A DNA stretch of 64,000 bases, from assembly GCA_024699855.1 (NCBI GenBank), contig JAMPIQ010000001.1:2790001-2854000 (forward strand), given 5' to 3'. The notes below the pieces were generated by a model, which worked only from the letters and a program-made list of their open reading frames with translations, did not search any database and was not told where the DNA came from. Within the stretch, counting starts at the first letter, position 1; every line of letters starts with the position of its first letter. The position numbers and the translations under genes were made by a program. The DNA is from Aphelenchoides besseyi (Eukaryota; Nematoda; Chromadorea; Rhabditida; Aphelenchoididae). Shown here piece after piece: positions 35,201 to 48,459 of the stretch.

Positions 35201-38200
35201 GGATACTCACGAATGCAACCCTTGTCGGCTTCCGATCGTACGGCAATTCGAATTCGTGCTGCTTTCTCTCGAGCCTCATCGATTTTTTCTTGCAAAACGT
35301 TCAGTTTTTTTCGAATATCTCGAATTTCGGAATCATGTCCTGATGCTCGACTTTTGACGTTACGCAGCGAATTCACAACTCCATCGACTGTTGCAGTACT
35401 GGCCGTGATGTTGGCAATAAGCTCTTGAATGCTTTTTTCATTGACAACATCTGCAGATTGCAATCGATCGTTCAAGCTCTTAACTCCATCGGCAAACATC
35501 TGAACAGTATCTTGAGTGTCGTCCACTACTTTTCTCGCTTCGTCAACACTTGTGTGTACGGTGTTAATGCGGTCGTGATGATCATCAAGTACTTGTTGCG
35601 AATCTTTGATACGAGTAAAGTTCCGGTCGGCGTCATTCAGATTTTGTTGGATCTTCGCCAAAGTGTCATTCAATCGTTTGTTTGTATTGTCCACATACTC
35701 ATCTTTGCCTTGAGCTTCCAAGACGTTTCGTTGCAACAACTGACTTTGGTTGAACGTTGCACCCGTCAAACTGATAAGCGAATTGGAATCGGAACCATCA
35801 AAGAGATCTTGCGCTTGTTTTGAACTCGCTAACGCTTTTTCTGCCGCTTCGCTCGCATTTCGTAACGCTTCGACAATCTCACTGTACGCAGTTGAGGCAG
35901 CAACCGCATCCAATCGTTGTGTAGCGGCAAATAAGCTAAACAAACAATGCAGATTAGATGCAAATTGATCACCTACGTTTTCAAATGTGCGGCCTGATGT
36001 TCGAGGTTCTTTGCGTGTTCACTTGCCGATTGTAAGCCACGATGTGGAGTTTGATCTTCGCTCTTCAAGCGTTCAGAAAGATCGTTGCGTAACTTCTCTA
36101 AGGTTGGAAGATGTTCATTCTCGACAATTTGATAATGATCGTGAAGATCGAGAATTTTCGACTTTGCATTCTCAACATTGTTCCTGGAGTCGTCGAGTTG
36201 CTTGCGCAGTTGCACATCAAAACGTGAGATTTCACTGATCGTCTGAGATAGAGCGTCAAGTCGGGAGTTGACGGCGTTTGTCAGATCCCGTGCTGATGCT
36301 ATTTTGGGTCGAGCTTCATCCCAGAGAACATTACGAGCGTCTTTGAGTCGTGACTGATATTGTCGTTCGTCTGCACTCAACTTCTCGTAGGATGTATCGT
36401 TCAGTTTTTTGGCCAAAATTTGTCGAAGCAGCTCTTGCGCGTCTCTGAAATTTAAATCATGAACGTGGTTGGGAGAGCAAAACTTTTTACTCCGAGTTCT
36501 TTCGTGCGTAATTATGTTGTTTTCCCAGAAGTTCATTTTGATTTCTCAATTGCTCCAGATGTGCATTCGCTTGATTGATCAATCCGCTCAATTCGCCTTC
36601 AGTCAACGTTTGACCGCCAGTCTCACGACTAAAGTGCGAGAGTTGATGGATTGTATCCGAAATAAGACGATTTTTTTCATTGAGTGTTTCGCGAATTGGT
36701 CCAAGTTCTGATTTCAAGTCTCGAACGCGTTCCAACGAATCCGAATTTCGTTCGTCCAATAGTCGGAACTCCTGACCGACGACATCCGCTTGTTTCAATG
36801 GTCGTTTTTCGCCGCCATCCAAATTGTTCAGTAAACGATGAGCATCACCCTCGCTGCTTGTAATCGTATTCAAAAGCTCATCCAACAGTTGGACATCGGT
36901 TTGGATTCGTGAAAGACGTTTTCGCGGCAACGGGGTGATTCCTCCGAAATCTCGAATTCCATCTAATTGACTTTCCATTTGATCCTCGAGATCCATCAGT
37001 TCTTTGTGGCATCCTTGATCGCACGACGTACAGACCTGATTCATAAACGCGTGTCGTGGCATACAAATCGAACAATCTCGACCGCCTAAAAGTTTGGTTG
37101 AAAATTGAAATCAAGTAGATTGATTTTGTAATGCATATGATAATCGAACTTGTACTTTTTTCTTCTACCCACCTGTACCCTCCAAACAGTCGCATTGTCC
37201 TGTAACGTTGTTGCATTGGCTGTGTTTACTTCCAAATGGATGACAAGCACAAAGTTCGCTAAAATAACATGGCTATCGAAGTTGCTAATTCTAACACTAC
37301 CATAAACCGCCGGGAATCGTCGGATTGCCATAATAACCAGCAGAACACCATTCACAGAATTCACCACCATAACCTTGTCGACAAGCATTGCAACGATAAC
37401 CGCGATCATTGTCCGCTGGCACACAAGTTGGGCTGAATGAGCTTTCAATGTCCGGACAGCCACATTTCTTGCAAGAATCAGATGAGCCGGTTGTTGCATT
37501 ACCGTAGAATCCGGCTCTGCAGTACTCACATCGATCACCTTGCGTATTATGTTCGCAGTCCAAACAACGACAAGTCTCCGGATCGCATTTTTCCGAATGA
37601 CCATTGCAAGCACATCGTTCAGAAACACCAACCAACGCTAACTCATCAGGTTCGTTCAAATAACCGGGCAGTCGTTTACGACAATAACCCTCGGCTGGAT
37701 TTTGGCAAGATGCACCCGAATAACCTAAATGCAAAGATTTTAACGTTTGATTAAGGTAAACATCGGTTTTTCGTTAAAAAACAAACCTTCCGGACAACTA
37801 CCACAACTTTCAATTCCTAATGCTGTGGAATTCGAACTTCCGGGAACATCTTCGCTTGCAACATCCAACGACAATTCTTGTAATGCGATCTCATCATTGC
37901 GATACATCTAAACGTATCGGTTATTTGCAGAACGTTCTTCGAAACAAACATCACGGTATGTTCCACGGACATAGATTCCTTGAACGTTTTGGAGTGCAAC
38001 CATCATTTGTTTTCGAGAGACGGGAATTTGCGGTGCAATTCGATTTCTCCATTGAGATTCGTGCAGTCGCACTTTGTACTTTCCATCATCGGCAATCTCA
38101 ACTGGAATATGCTGGAATAGTTTTAATTGTCTTAATACACTCCTACATTCTTCATACCTCCAACTCTAATCGATGGTTTCCAACGAGTAAGATCTGAAAA

Positions 38201-41200
38201 TCGTTTTTCAATTCTCTTCGATTCGTTTGCTTACTTGAGGAAACAAGTGAAAACTGTTCGAGTCAGCACGAGCGTTCGGTACTCCACGATAATTGTCGTC
38301 GTTCACAACTCGAAAGCGTAAATGACCACCGTACGATGAAGTCCGATCACCCAAAAACTGCGTTGGAAGTGGCCAGTAAAGTGGTGTGTAGTTGGTCGGA
38401 TATGAGTTGTAATTGAGCGGTTCGGTTTTCAAGATGTGTAAGTTGTATCGACGATTAAACTGAAATTCCAAATGTTCTTCAACAACATGGCTCTTGGTTT
38501 TCCTACGTATTCGAACGGATGATCGAAGCGAACTCGACGATCGGGTGTGTACATTTGAGCCCAAACTCGGTTATGTTGTACACAGAAATCAGAGCGATTA
38601 AAACAGAAACATTCCGTGCAGCCCAATGGATTGGAACGATCGAGACTAAACATTAATGTGAAAAGTGTTCAACTTATAAATCGAAGAACCTGAATGTGTT
38701 CGGCGCGCATTCATCGCATTTTAGGCCCGTAACGAACTTTTTGCATTTACATTGACCATCGTTTGAACATAAGCACGAATCGTCACGGCATTGTGATGGC
38801 TCAGTACCGGCCGTCTCACAACTACAGGGTTCACAGTTGGGAAAATTGAAGAATCCCGGCTCGCACAACGAACACGTGTGTCCAACGTAACCGGCTTTAC
38901 ATTTGCACTAAAGAAATGAAGAGATAAAACGACTAGTCGAAGGACCTACTTGGCCATTCGTTGGATCACAAGTCTGATCATCGGCTCCGACGCCGTCGCA
39001 ACTGCACAATTGACAGCCACGTAGAGGATCGTAGTTCCACGCATTTGGAGCACATTCTTCGCACAACTCGCCAATGGTATTTGGTGGACAAACACATTCA
39101 CCTGAAACCATTTAAGTAAATTTTTTTTATTATTGTGAACTGTTCGAAAATGTAAGTTTTGAGTAATTTTTTCAGCTTGTCCAACAAATAAAGCAATAGA
39201 TATAACTGTTTCAACTTATAAAATTCCACTTACCTGTTACCGAATCACAGACATGGCCGCGAGCTGGACAAACTTGGCATTGTTTGCATCCACTCTCACT
39301 CAAACCGTAATGATTTGGAGCACAAACATCGCATTTCAATCCCACAACCCCCGGCTTGCATCGACATTGTCCAGTTTGCAAGTCACAAGTCTCATCTTCA
39401 GCACCGAGTTCGTGACACTCACAAGCCTAAATGGACCGATTAAAAACATAAAAGTATTAGACGTACTTGACAACCAGTTCCCGATGTCAAATTGAAATAA
39501 CCCGATTCGCAAGTGTCACATCGCGTTCCAGTTACATGCGACTGGCAACGACACTCCCCGGTGACGTTGTTGCAAATTAAACCGGAAATCGATCCAAACT
39601 CGTTACATTGACAGTATTTGCAGCCGTTCTCCGAAAAATCGAAATAACCTAAACCCATGAACATGATACCATGACCTAATCATTGTCACTGACCAGGCAA
39701 ACACAAATCGCATGCTTTTCCATAGATTCCCGGTTTGCATCGACATTGTCCACTAATCTCATCACATGCTTCGCCAAGGGATCCAACAGTATTGCAGTTA
39801 CACTCCGGGCACAAGTTTTCGATGTCTCCATGACCGGCCTTACAACGTTCACAATGAAAACCGGTGTAGTTTTCCAAACAACTACAAATACCAGTATCGT
39901 TGCTGCACTGAGATGACGAAGCTCCCAAATGATGACAATCGCATGGACGACAGTCGTGACGTAACGCCGATCCCCAATGATTATCTTCGCATCTTTCGCA
40001 ATGATCTCCAGCCGTGTTTCCAGTACACTTCAAGCAAACACCGGTGGTTCGATCGCAATTTCCGATTTCCATCGGATCAGAGTTTCCGTTACAATCACAA
40101 GGAGTACAATTGCCGTTAATGGGATCGCCGAAGAAGCCATCAGCACAAATTTCGCAATGATTTCCATCGTATCCCGTTTCACAAGTCGTACACACATATT
40201 CGTCTTGATCCACAGCTGCTGCACCATCCAATAATAAGCGACTCAACGCACAACTCGAAGAATGCGAGTTTTCAATTGTTGGACATGCACACGGCTAAAA
40301 ACGTAGTTACATTCGATAGTTCAAGTCACTTACTTTGCAACCACCCGGCTCGCCTTCTAGTGATGGATTACCGTAGTGTCCGGGCAAACAACGTTCTAAA
40401 AATTCGATACTATTTGCTTTATAAAATCAGCTCTTATACCGCATTGTGTTCCTGTGGTGTTATGCTGAAAGTAAACAAAAGTTTTTGTACACAAACTAAT
40501 CACAAAACCTGACAATTGATGCAGTGACCAGTAAACGGATCGCATTCGTCGGAATGCCCCTGACAATTACACTTCTCACATAAACCTCCATAAAGTTGGT
40601 TTCCAACTCGTCGATATCCCTTCAAACAGGATTCGCATGAAGTGCCCGTGTAGCCTTCTGGACACTGACAAACTTCGACCGGGTGTAATTTTGTCGAACT
40701 GACGTCAGAATCGACATCACTTCGATCGGTCGTTGCGTATTCCAACCGTAAACCGTAGACGCTGAAAGAGAAACGTTTAAGTTTTGTGAAATTCGATCTG
40801 CCCGCGTGTCTTTTGAAATTCGCAATTCAATAACATTCACAGTGTTCTCTTTATGGCTTTTTCTGTTCATGAAATAACAACAAAGTCAAGCAGAAAGGTA
40901 GACGGTAGAAGAGCAAAGAATGACGTTCACTCCCACTGACTTTTCTCTTCATTAAATCAATAGACTCGAGTTTCGTGGTCCTTGAATTTCGAGCATATGT
41001 CATGATAGAAAATTGAGCTTATGGTTTACAAACAAAATTTTCTCTCATATTTCGTTCAAACCAAACACGCCGACCGGTTTGCCTGATGACTTTTCGGTCG
41101 GATGTGCCTACCGGCGCGCCTTCTTCGCCTCTTACTTATTCTTTTTGGACCTCAGCACGTCGGCCGAGCTCGATTCCCATTGTCAGTTCGAATGAAGAAT

Positions 41201-44200
41201 GACGCAGTGGTCTGTTCTGCACTATCGTATCTTCCTGTTTTCTCTGCTCGTCATCACATCGTTCCTGATTGTCTCGTCAGTGCCCTTGACCGATCAACGA
41301 CCTGTAGCCAATGGATTCTTTACGGTTGAACGACGCGGATTACATCCGAATTTTGAGGTAACGAACAATTAAAACTCTATTTGAACTCTTGTTCCCAATG
41401 AATATCGTAGTTGAAATCGACAAACTTTACGCTTTTTGTTTACGATCTTCGACAAAATCGTAGGTGTTTGAAAGTGAAGACCTCGAGAATTTAACACGCC
41501 CCGTTGAATTTCGCATTCTCCGTTAGAACTCAAAAACCATTTCTGAAGCGGACAACAAGAATGTCAATAAACTTGAGATGTTTAGGAGGGCGCTGAAAGG
41601 AATGCGGATCGACCTAAGAACTTTGGTGTTGGGAACAATTTCGTCAGAGTAAGTATCGAACAAACATCTAGACCAACCGACCGATTTCAGCATCTACGAC
41701 TTTTGAGTCGTATGTCGAAAAAGGATCAACGTGCTTATTTCGACAACTTTTCGGCTTTGCTTGTAGACAGACGATAATTTCGAATGATCTTTTAACTTCC
41801 GTTCGAGTCGCATCAACAAATCGATTTCACGAGCCTCCAACAAAAATCAGCGCAATAAATTAATTTCAATGTTACTGGTTGATTTCGTTGACTTTGTTTG
41901 CATTCAAAATACCTTGATTGAAGTTGATCTTGATGATAACGAGCTCGAACCAATAGACGACTAACGTCGGCCAGAACTCTCATCAATTCCACCTTGTCAA
42001 CTGGACGACGAGTCTCTGCGTTGAACCATCCGTCAGTTGTTTTGAACGGGACTGTGACGCTAATGTTTTCACTAAAACTCCAATTAACACATGTAGGAGA
42101 TGACTGACATACCGCGGAAAGAAGTTGATTCGACTGTGATATTCCAAACGAAGACCATTTCCTTCGATGACAAGGTCAGCAATCGGCGTTGGATGACCGT
42201 AATTCGCAGATGACGGAGTGAAATAAACGAAGTAGCGAAGCTTCGCGCCGTAGCTTGTCAGTCGATTGCCGCGAAACTCAGACGGTGCTTGCCAATAGTA
42301 AATCAAATGTTGTTGTTCTCGATAGTCGTCCGAATTAAAGAGCAAATAAGCTGCGGAAGTTTGAGCGCGTGGAATCTCTAAACGACCGTATAGATCGGTT
42401 AAATTCCATCCCTCATTTGTTGTAATCAGTCCGGTGGACCATTGACGTTCTTCACACTCTTCGCTTTTGCCGAAACAAAAACAAGATTGACATCCGAGAG
42501 GATTTTCAACGTTCAAGTAAATGGTGCCTTTCTTACAAGTGTCACAAAATTCGCCTGAAATCACGATAATAAACGGAATATTAGGATATTTCAATACCTT
42601 CAACATTGTCTTTACACACGCATGAATCGCCTTCGCAATTTGGGTATCGAAGACCATTCAAATTGCATGGACATTTCTCGCAAGTCGGATACTTGCGATA
42701 ACCAGGAGCGCACTGAGAACATCGTGGATTGCCAAAGCCCTCTTTGCAACGACATTGACCGGGTAGAACGTTTTCGGGAGCATTGGTTGTATCTTGAATA
42801 CAATTGTTGTCGATTGCGCCCGTTGAATCGCAGTAACAAGGACGACACGCATCAGCAGCATAATGTGAAACGTTCACTGGACGATAGAAACCATCGGCAC
42901 ATCGTTCACAATTGATTCCAACTGTGTTGTGCTGACAATCAACGCAACGACCACCACCTTCGTATTTTCCTTCGGGTGTTAAACTCAATTGTTTTTCAGC
43001 GATTTCTTCATCGTAAACGCAGCTGGTTGCGTGATTATGACACAAACATTCTTCGCAAACATTTGGATCAGCATGAGTGCCAGGTCTCCACGGAAGTTGG
43101 TTGTAAAGTGGCAGACATGATTTACACGAAGGACCTGTAAAAACAAATGGTTTCTACGTTCAATTTGCTCGTACCATGAGTGTTATGTTGACAAACACAT
43201 CTTCCAATTCCATCGGCTCCGTCCTCATTGCACGTCTCTGCATGTCCATTACAAATACACTGACCACCGATGGAAATATCACTAATTGAGTAGAAGTAAC
43301 GACGAGTAACCGAATTATCCAAAGTCTGATTACGACGATTGATGATCATCAAATCGGCGTTCATTGTACGCAAACTAATCAAACGCAGTCGAACGAAACG
43401 TGCAGTCGTAAAGTTCTGTAGAATCTCACTCGGATGTTCGGCCGAAGGACGACCATTTACCAACGACGTGTGAATTTCTCCTAAAAGACAATAGTTACTC
43501 TTTTCTAATTCAAATCTTTAACCCCGTTCCATTGGATCTAAGCGTGAGTAATAGGACGTGCAACTAAACGTCAATTAGCTTCAAATTCATCTCGGATGCT
43601 TACATGACTTCATCATCGCTCGTGAATCGCGGTACTCCAACAGTCGCCGCAACTCCAAAAACTCTCATGCATTCCGGATCTGATCGAGCGTAGTATTGCC
43701 CTAAAGCACTCAAATTGATGTTAAATATGCTTTAGGCAACGCACAAGGAGTGAATTCAACGCCATCAAGCGATTTTTCCAAAACCCACGTTCCGGGTCGA
43801 GGTGAAATACCCGCTTTCACAATCACATACGCAACTTGGTATTCCTAAAACAAAACTCATAAGTCGGGGTTTTATCTTGCACTTACTTGACGCAAATCGA
43901 TGGTGATGTTCACCTTTTCGTAACCAAGACCGTTGGACAGCGTTGGACTTTGCCACCACTTTTTTGTTCCATCAATCGCAAACTCAATTGGATGTTGTTT
44001 TGCATGATTGTTGTGATCACAATAATCGCATTGGGGAGCTGAAAATATGGAGTTTAAGTCCTGACTTAACTGCAGCAGTCGAAATTGTTCAATTTAACTC
44101 ACTACGACGATAAACGTGCTCAGTGAGTTTACAGTACTCTTCGGGTCCGTCTCGTCCACAGGTCGAAGTGGCGCGAATATCGCTTCCAGTCGCAAGATTA

Positions 44201-44393
44201 AAGATACTCGGGAAAAGAGCTTTTTCTGAACACGAGCTCTCGGATGATCGGAATTGATTTCGAACTCACCGTCTTTTCCAGCAGAAAACTCGGAGAAGCG
44301 ACTGTCAGTCTGCCATTCAGAATTCGAAGTGCCACCGGGTGGCCACAACAAGAGCAACAACACACACGCCAAATAAGCGAGTGGTCGTTGCAT
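32207..44393 (-). CDS. lam-3: Laminin alpha chain, alpha-1/2 (lam-3) type
   Basis: Minus strand from ATG 44393, 4 bp after ttttcag. A signal peptide (QRPLAYLACVLLLLLW) comes first; an intron at about 44230-44276 then restores the frame to ALFPSIFNLATGSDI and CGRDGPEEYCKLTEHVYR of the LN domain. Then: short LE array (43.3-42.55 kb), L4a domain (42.5-41.9 kb, continued after the 1,150 bp intron 40763-41912), a long LE array (40.7-38.7 kb), L4b (38.65-37.8 kb), more LE (to 37.2 kb), an alpha-helical coiled coil (37.1-35.2 kb) for trimer assembly, and LG1-3 (35.2-33.3 kb). A linker (33.15-32.9 kb) and one distal LG domain (32.85-32.2 kb) end it. Two L4 domains with few LE before the first fit alpha-1/2 chains (lam-3) better than alpha-5 (epi-1). 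It is a secreted basement-membrane polymer. LG5 seems absent. Confidence 0.93.
41199..41777 (+). CDS. Nested secreted peptide precursor inside a laminin intron
   Basis: Opposite strand to laminin, wholly inside its 1,150 bp intron (40763-41912). Three phase-0 exons: 41199-41357, 41586-41648 and 41691-41777, with introns gtaacg...tttag (228 bp) and gtaagt...tttcag (42 bp); total 102 residues. It has a clear signal peptide (TQWSVLHYRIFLFSLLVI, TSFLIVSS) and then VPLTDQRPVANGFFTVERR, GLHPNFE, EGAERNADRPKNFGVGNN, FVRHLRLLSRMSKKDQRAY and FDNFSALLVDRR. There are no cysteines. Dibasic sites (RR, KK, terminal RR) suggest a neuropeptide or hormone precursor, e.g. a DQRAYFDNFSALLVD product. No family recognised. 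Each exon is too short to stand out as a long ORF. The first intron contains a further short open stretch (after gtag near 41464) that does not join in frame. Confidence 0.6.
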
Positions 44394-45164
44394 TTGGCTG
44401 AAAACAAAAAACGTAGAAAGCGATTCGAAAAGCGCGGACGATGGGAATTTGGATTCTGATTGCACGTCTGCGCACAAAAATGCAAATCGCCGTCGGCCGG
44501 GGCGTCCGATTATTGACTATGCGAGTGCGCAAGAGAAAGACACGGCCAAAAGGTCAACGTAGTTTTTGAATTTAACGGACGATTCGAAAACGGCGCTCTG
44601 CATCTTCTCTGCAAGGTGATTCAGCGAAACACCGCCGCGCATTCTCACGCAAAAACGGACCAGCTAATGCAAACGGCCGCGAAGAAGGGAGTGGCTGCGG
44701 TGCCCACTTTCTTCGGGCGACTACGTTGGACCGTTCGATGTCTTTTGCGGTCTGATCATCAAGGTCAATCTGTGCGCCCAATGATTATCATCGTACGTCT
44801 CCCACCCGTTTTCATCACTTTGCTCGTCCGCAACTTGTCGTTGCGACGCGATAAGAATCGACAAATTTGATGGCACTGGAAAGAGAAATGCAACCAACTG
44901 ACCACCAAGCAACCCGACAAAACTGCCGAGTTGTTGCGCAGTGAACGGCAAACAAACATTCGCGTACAAATAGACGGGAGTCATTCCGAGCTGTTTATTT
45001 TTACACTCAATGGCCTGCTGTGTTCTGCGGTCTAATGAAGACGATCGAATTGCGTTTCCAACCGAAGAGAATCGTTTTTATATTCGAAAAGAATCGTTCA
45101 ATAAACTAAATTCCAATTAAAAACTCGAATGAGATCAAAAGTTGCTTTGATTAAAAGCATTGAA
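44394..45164 (+). other. Region between laminin 5' end and transporter 3' end
   Basis: About 770 bp. It should hold the laminin promoter and 5' UTR (right side of 44393 on the minus strand; the acceptor ttttcag directly precedes the start codon) and the 3' UTR of the transporter. Open frames on both strands (for example 44616-44870) have no family resemblance or splice support and are taken as chance. Confidence 0.35.
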
Positions 45165-48100
45165 TTAAACGTGGGCAATACTGCAATTGGATGAAGGCCG
45201 ACGAACTGCGGATCTGTAAGTGGGATGCGATGATTCGGTATTCATAGCGCCACTTTTGTCTTCGAGAATCGCAATCGAAGGACAAGTCGAATTGGTTGTA
45301 GAAGCGTGACGTTGCTGAGGTTTGATCATAAACCGCAATCGCTGAAACGAACTACTCGTTAGCTCGCATCTGATTTTTGGTTTCTACCTGTAGAGGAGTG
45401 CCACGAGTTGTAAGGAACAGATAGATCATATAGAACGGAACAGATAGACAGGAGAGAAGTCGAAGTATCCAACCGAGCCAAACCGACCATTCGGGATACG
45501 TGTAATTCGGTATTTCCAACGGTGAAAAACTCGTTTCGTACAATGCAAGAGCAAAGATCAGCTAAAACGTTTAGTTAAGTTTTGCGGCCAGCAACTTACT
45601 CCGATGAAGAACGGACAACTGAACCAACAAATTCGCCAATAAATTCCCGGATAGAAACCCAACATGAGACGAATGTCTTCGGAGAAACGATTGATTCCGT
45701 AGAACCAACAAACAGCAATCATTTCGCACATCACAATGAACAAAACAGAAAGTGACACTCCGTAAGCGTCCAGGAATGGAATTACGTATGTACCTCCCTA
45801 AAAATCATTTTAACGTAGCATTTCCAGAATACCTACATAGGTCACTGTGGGCAAACTCCCGAAGTAATAGAAAATGATGACGAAAGCAACGAAGATCTCT
45901 CGTTTACGAGCCAATACTCGTGGATATTCATCACAAAATCCGGTGATCAGAGCTTCGATTCCACTGAACTAAGAAATAGAAAATCAAAATCTTGAAAAAT
46001 AAAAATCGACCAACTGTGCTGTCAATTCCAAGAGTAATGAGCATCAGAAAGAAGATTGCCGACCACAAGCTACTGTAGCTCATGGTCGCTATTGCTTGCG
46101 GATACACGACGAAGATGAGTGATGACTCAGATTCTCCAACCACTTCACTAACCGGCTTATTTGTCAAAACACTCATATAACCGAGTGTGGAGAAAATGAC
46201 AAAACCGGAGAAAAATGATGTGAAGCAATTGATCAGTGAAGTCACCAGAGCATCGCTGAAATGAAATCTTATGGTCTTTATCATTTTTTATTCTAACCGA
46301 TAACAATTGTTGTTGAAATCGTTGTAACTACTCAATGCAAGCAAAACACCGAAACCGGGACCTAACGAGAAGAAGATTTGAGTTGCCGCGGCAGTCCACA
46401 CATCTAGAAGCAGAAACTCTTGCTGATACTCTTTTTTCTTACCCGGTTGTAGAAGTTTGTTGAAGTCGGGAGTCAAATAATATTTGATGCCTTTGCCTGC
46501 ACCAGGAAGTGTAAGACCACGAATTAAGAGAATGGTTAAAACAATATACGGCGCGGTTGCTGTTACCCATACGACTTTACCGGACGATCGTGGTCCCTTC
46601 CAAAGAGCAAAGTAGACAGCGAGAAAAACTAAGAAAAGGCAAAATGCCATTTCCGGTTTGATACCTCCCAAATCATCGAAACCAGTAGATTTGTTCAGCT
46701 CCAATACTTTGTAACTAAAATAAAACGTTTTGTGGAGCTGATTGCCATTCACTTGCATGTAGTATTCTTGAGAGGGAGTTCGATATTCGGTCGTTAAAGC
46801 AGTCGAGTTTGTAAGCGATGAATTGCCCACATCTTCACGACAAAGATCGGTGTTCCACTCATTTCCACAATGACGCCATGGAACATCCCACTGAATACAA
46901 AACTTTTTCGTTTGATATTAGCTTCAAACTTACAGCTAATGACTGAATGAAAAAATAAACGGCATGTGCAATGATCGCGTTGTAAAAACAAGCGATAAAC
47001 GTACAAACAAAACATATCCCGTAACCGATTCCTAAAAATCGGTTTGCAGCCTAATATCAATCACTGACCTTTGAACATTGGGCAGATCCTCTTCCAGATA
47101 CTAAGACAACCGCTACGATGAAATTGACCCAAAATGAGTTCCATATAAAACATTGGCAAACCACCAATACACAACATAACCAGGTATCTAAATGCGCTAG
47201 CTGTATACAACATCTACTCAACAATGGAAGTGTACTCATTTACAGAAATATGATTTGCAATTGTTTCAGTGGAAAAAAGCGACTTACGGAATTAGAAAAG
47301 CACCACCGCCATATTTGTAGCAAATGCTAGGAAATCGCCAAATGTTTCCCAAATCAACTGAAAAAACAGCAGTAAACCGAAAGTGTGTTCAATTGACCAA
47401 CCTGCATAACCGATTACTGCTAACAGAAATTCGACTTTTGACGCCCACTTCTCTCGTGCCACTGATGATCTTCCTTAAAGCTTGAATAGAAACGTTTCTT
47501 GTTGTTTAAATTACGTCGACGGGCTGCAGCCGAAATTCCTCCACCAATTGATCCCAAATCGCCGTTGAGTATGACATTTGGTTCTGCAAAACTTGTGCGA
47601 CGTATTCCCGGAGGTTTTTGACGAACTTAAATTTGAATGTCAGTTTTCGGACAAAAAGATGTCAAATTACGTTCGTTGCGACTGTTTGCAACCTGACTGT
47701 CCGCTCCATCGTTGTTGTACAGTTCGTGTGGTTCGCCATCGAAATCGGTGAGTAGAACAACGGTTGGCCTTTGAATTTCATCGGCTGTCGTTGCAGAATT
47801 ACAGCTCGTTTGTGCACTCATTGTTTTCCGATTGCGTGCTGCTGAAGCAGCAGCTTTCACGTTGAAGTGACCGCCGGTTGTCGCTGATCGAACTACGCCG
47901 CGCGATGTGCCACTAAAGGAACCTAAAAATTCGATTAACGGTTGTTGAAAGTTTCAATGATGATGCTAATGGTTGTAAAGTAAAACGAGTTCTTAGGCGG
48001 TTCAGTAAAATTTCGGAGTGATACTCTTGAGTTGACAGACAAAACGGGGATACTTGAGATTGGCAGGATTTTACACTTACCATTGCTTTCACAACTCCTG

Positions 48101-48459
48101 TCTCTCGACTCGTTCTCAATGTTCTCTACCGCAGCCCGTCGTTCTTTAACTTGCTGTTGATTATGAGCAGTAAAGGCCGTGTTGACTGAACCTGCAACCA
48201 AGAGCTCTTCGTCAGCACCTTAACAGATTCTTCACTCACTGGACGTGGGCAGTCGACGGCGTTTAGGTTCGTGCAAAAACGAGTGTTGGATTCCGTTATT
48301 TGCTGCCAAACTCAGTTCCCACAGTTCGCGCTCTTCTCCCGCTGAAAACACGAAGAAGATCCATTTGTTGTAGAAAGAAAAACAAAAAGTTGAATAATCG
48401 ATATTACCAGCGTTTTGAAAGTCTGATATTGAAATTGCGCAGTTGCGAACAAAACTCAC
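45165..48459 (-). CDS. mod-5: SLC6 monoamine transporter, serotonin type (mod-5-like)
   Basis: Minus strand. The hydrophobic core gives [18 protein letters not shown], then TM1 with [18 protein letters not shown]. The Asp of VDLGN is the amine-binding residue of monoamine transporters (human SERT D98); GABA and glycine carriers have Gly. Next come [36 protein letters not shown], then [19 protein letters not shown] and [18 protein letters not shown]. Later comes LITLGIDST...[18 protein letters not shown] and [14 protein letters not shown]. The text follows insect and vertebrate SERT more closely than DAT. The chain ends [10 protein letters not shown] at 45165. Upstream, in-frame exons reach to about 48459 (for example [13 protein letters not shown] and [16 protein letters not shown]), but no ATG is seen before MSAQT (about 47823), so the true start may be that ATG or lie upstream. 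It clears synaptic serotonin with Na+ and Cl-. Confidence 0.88.
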
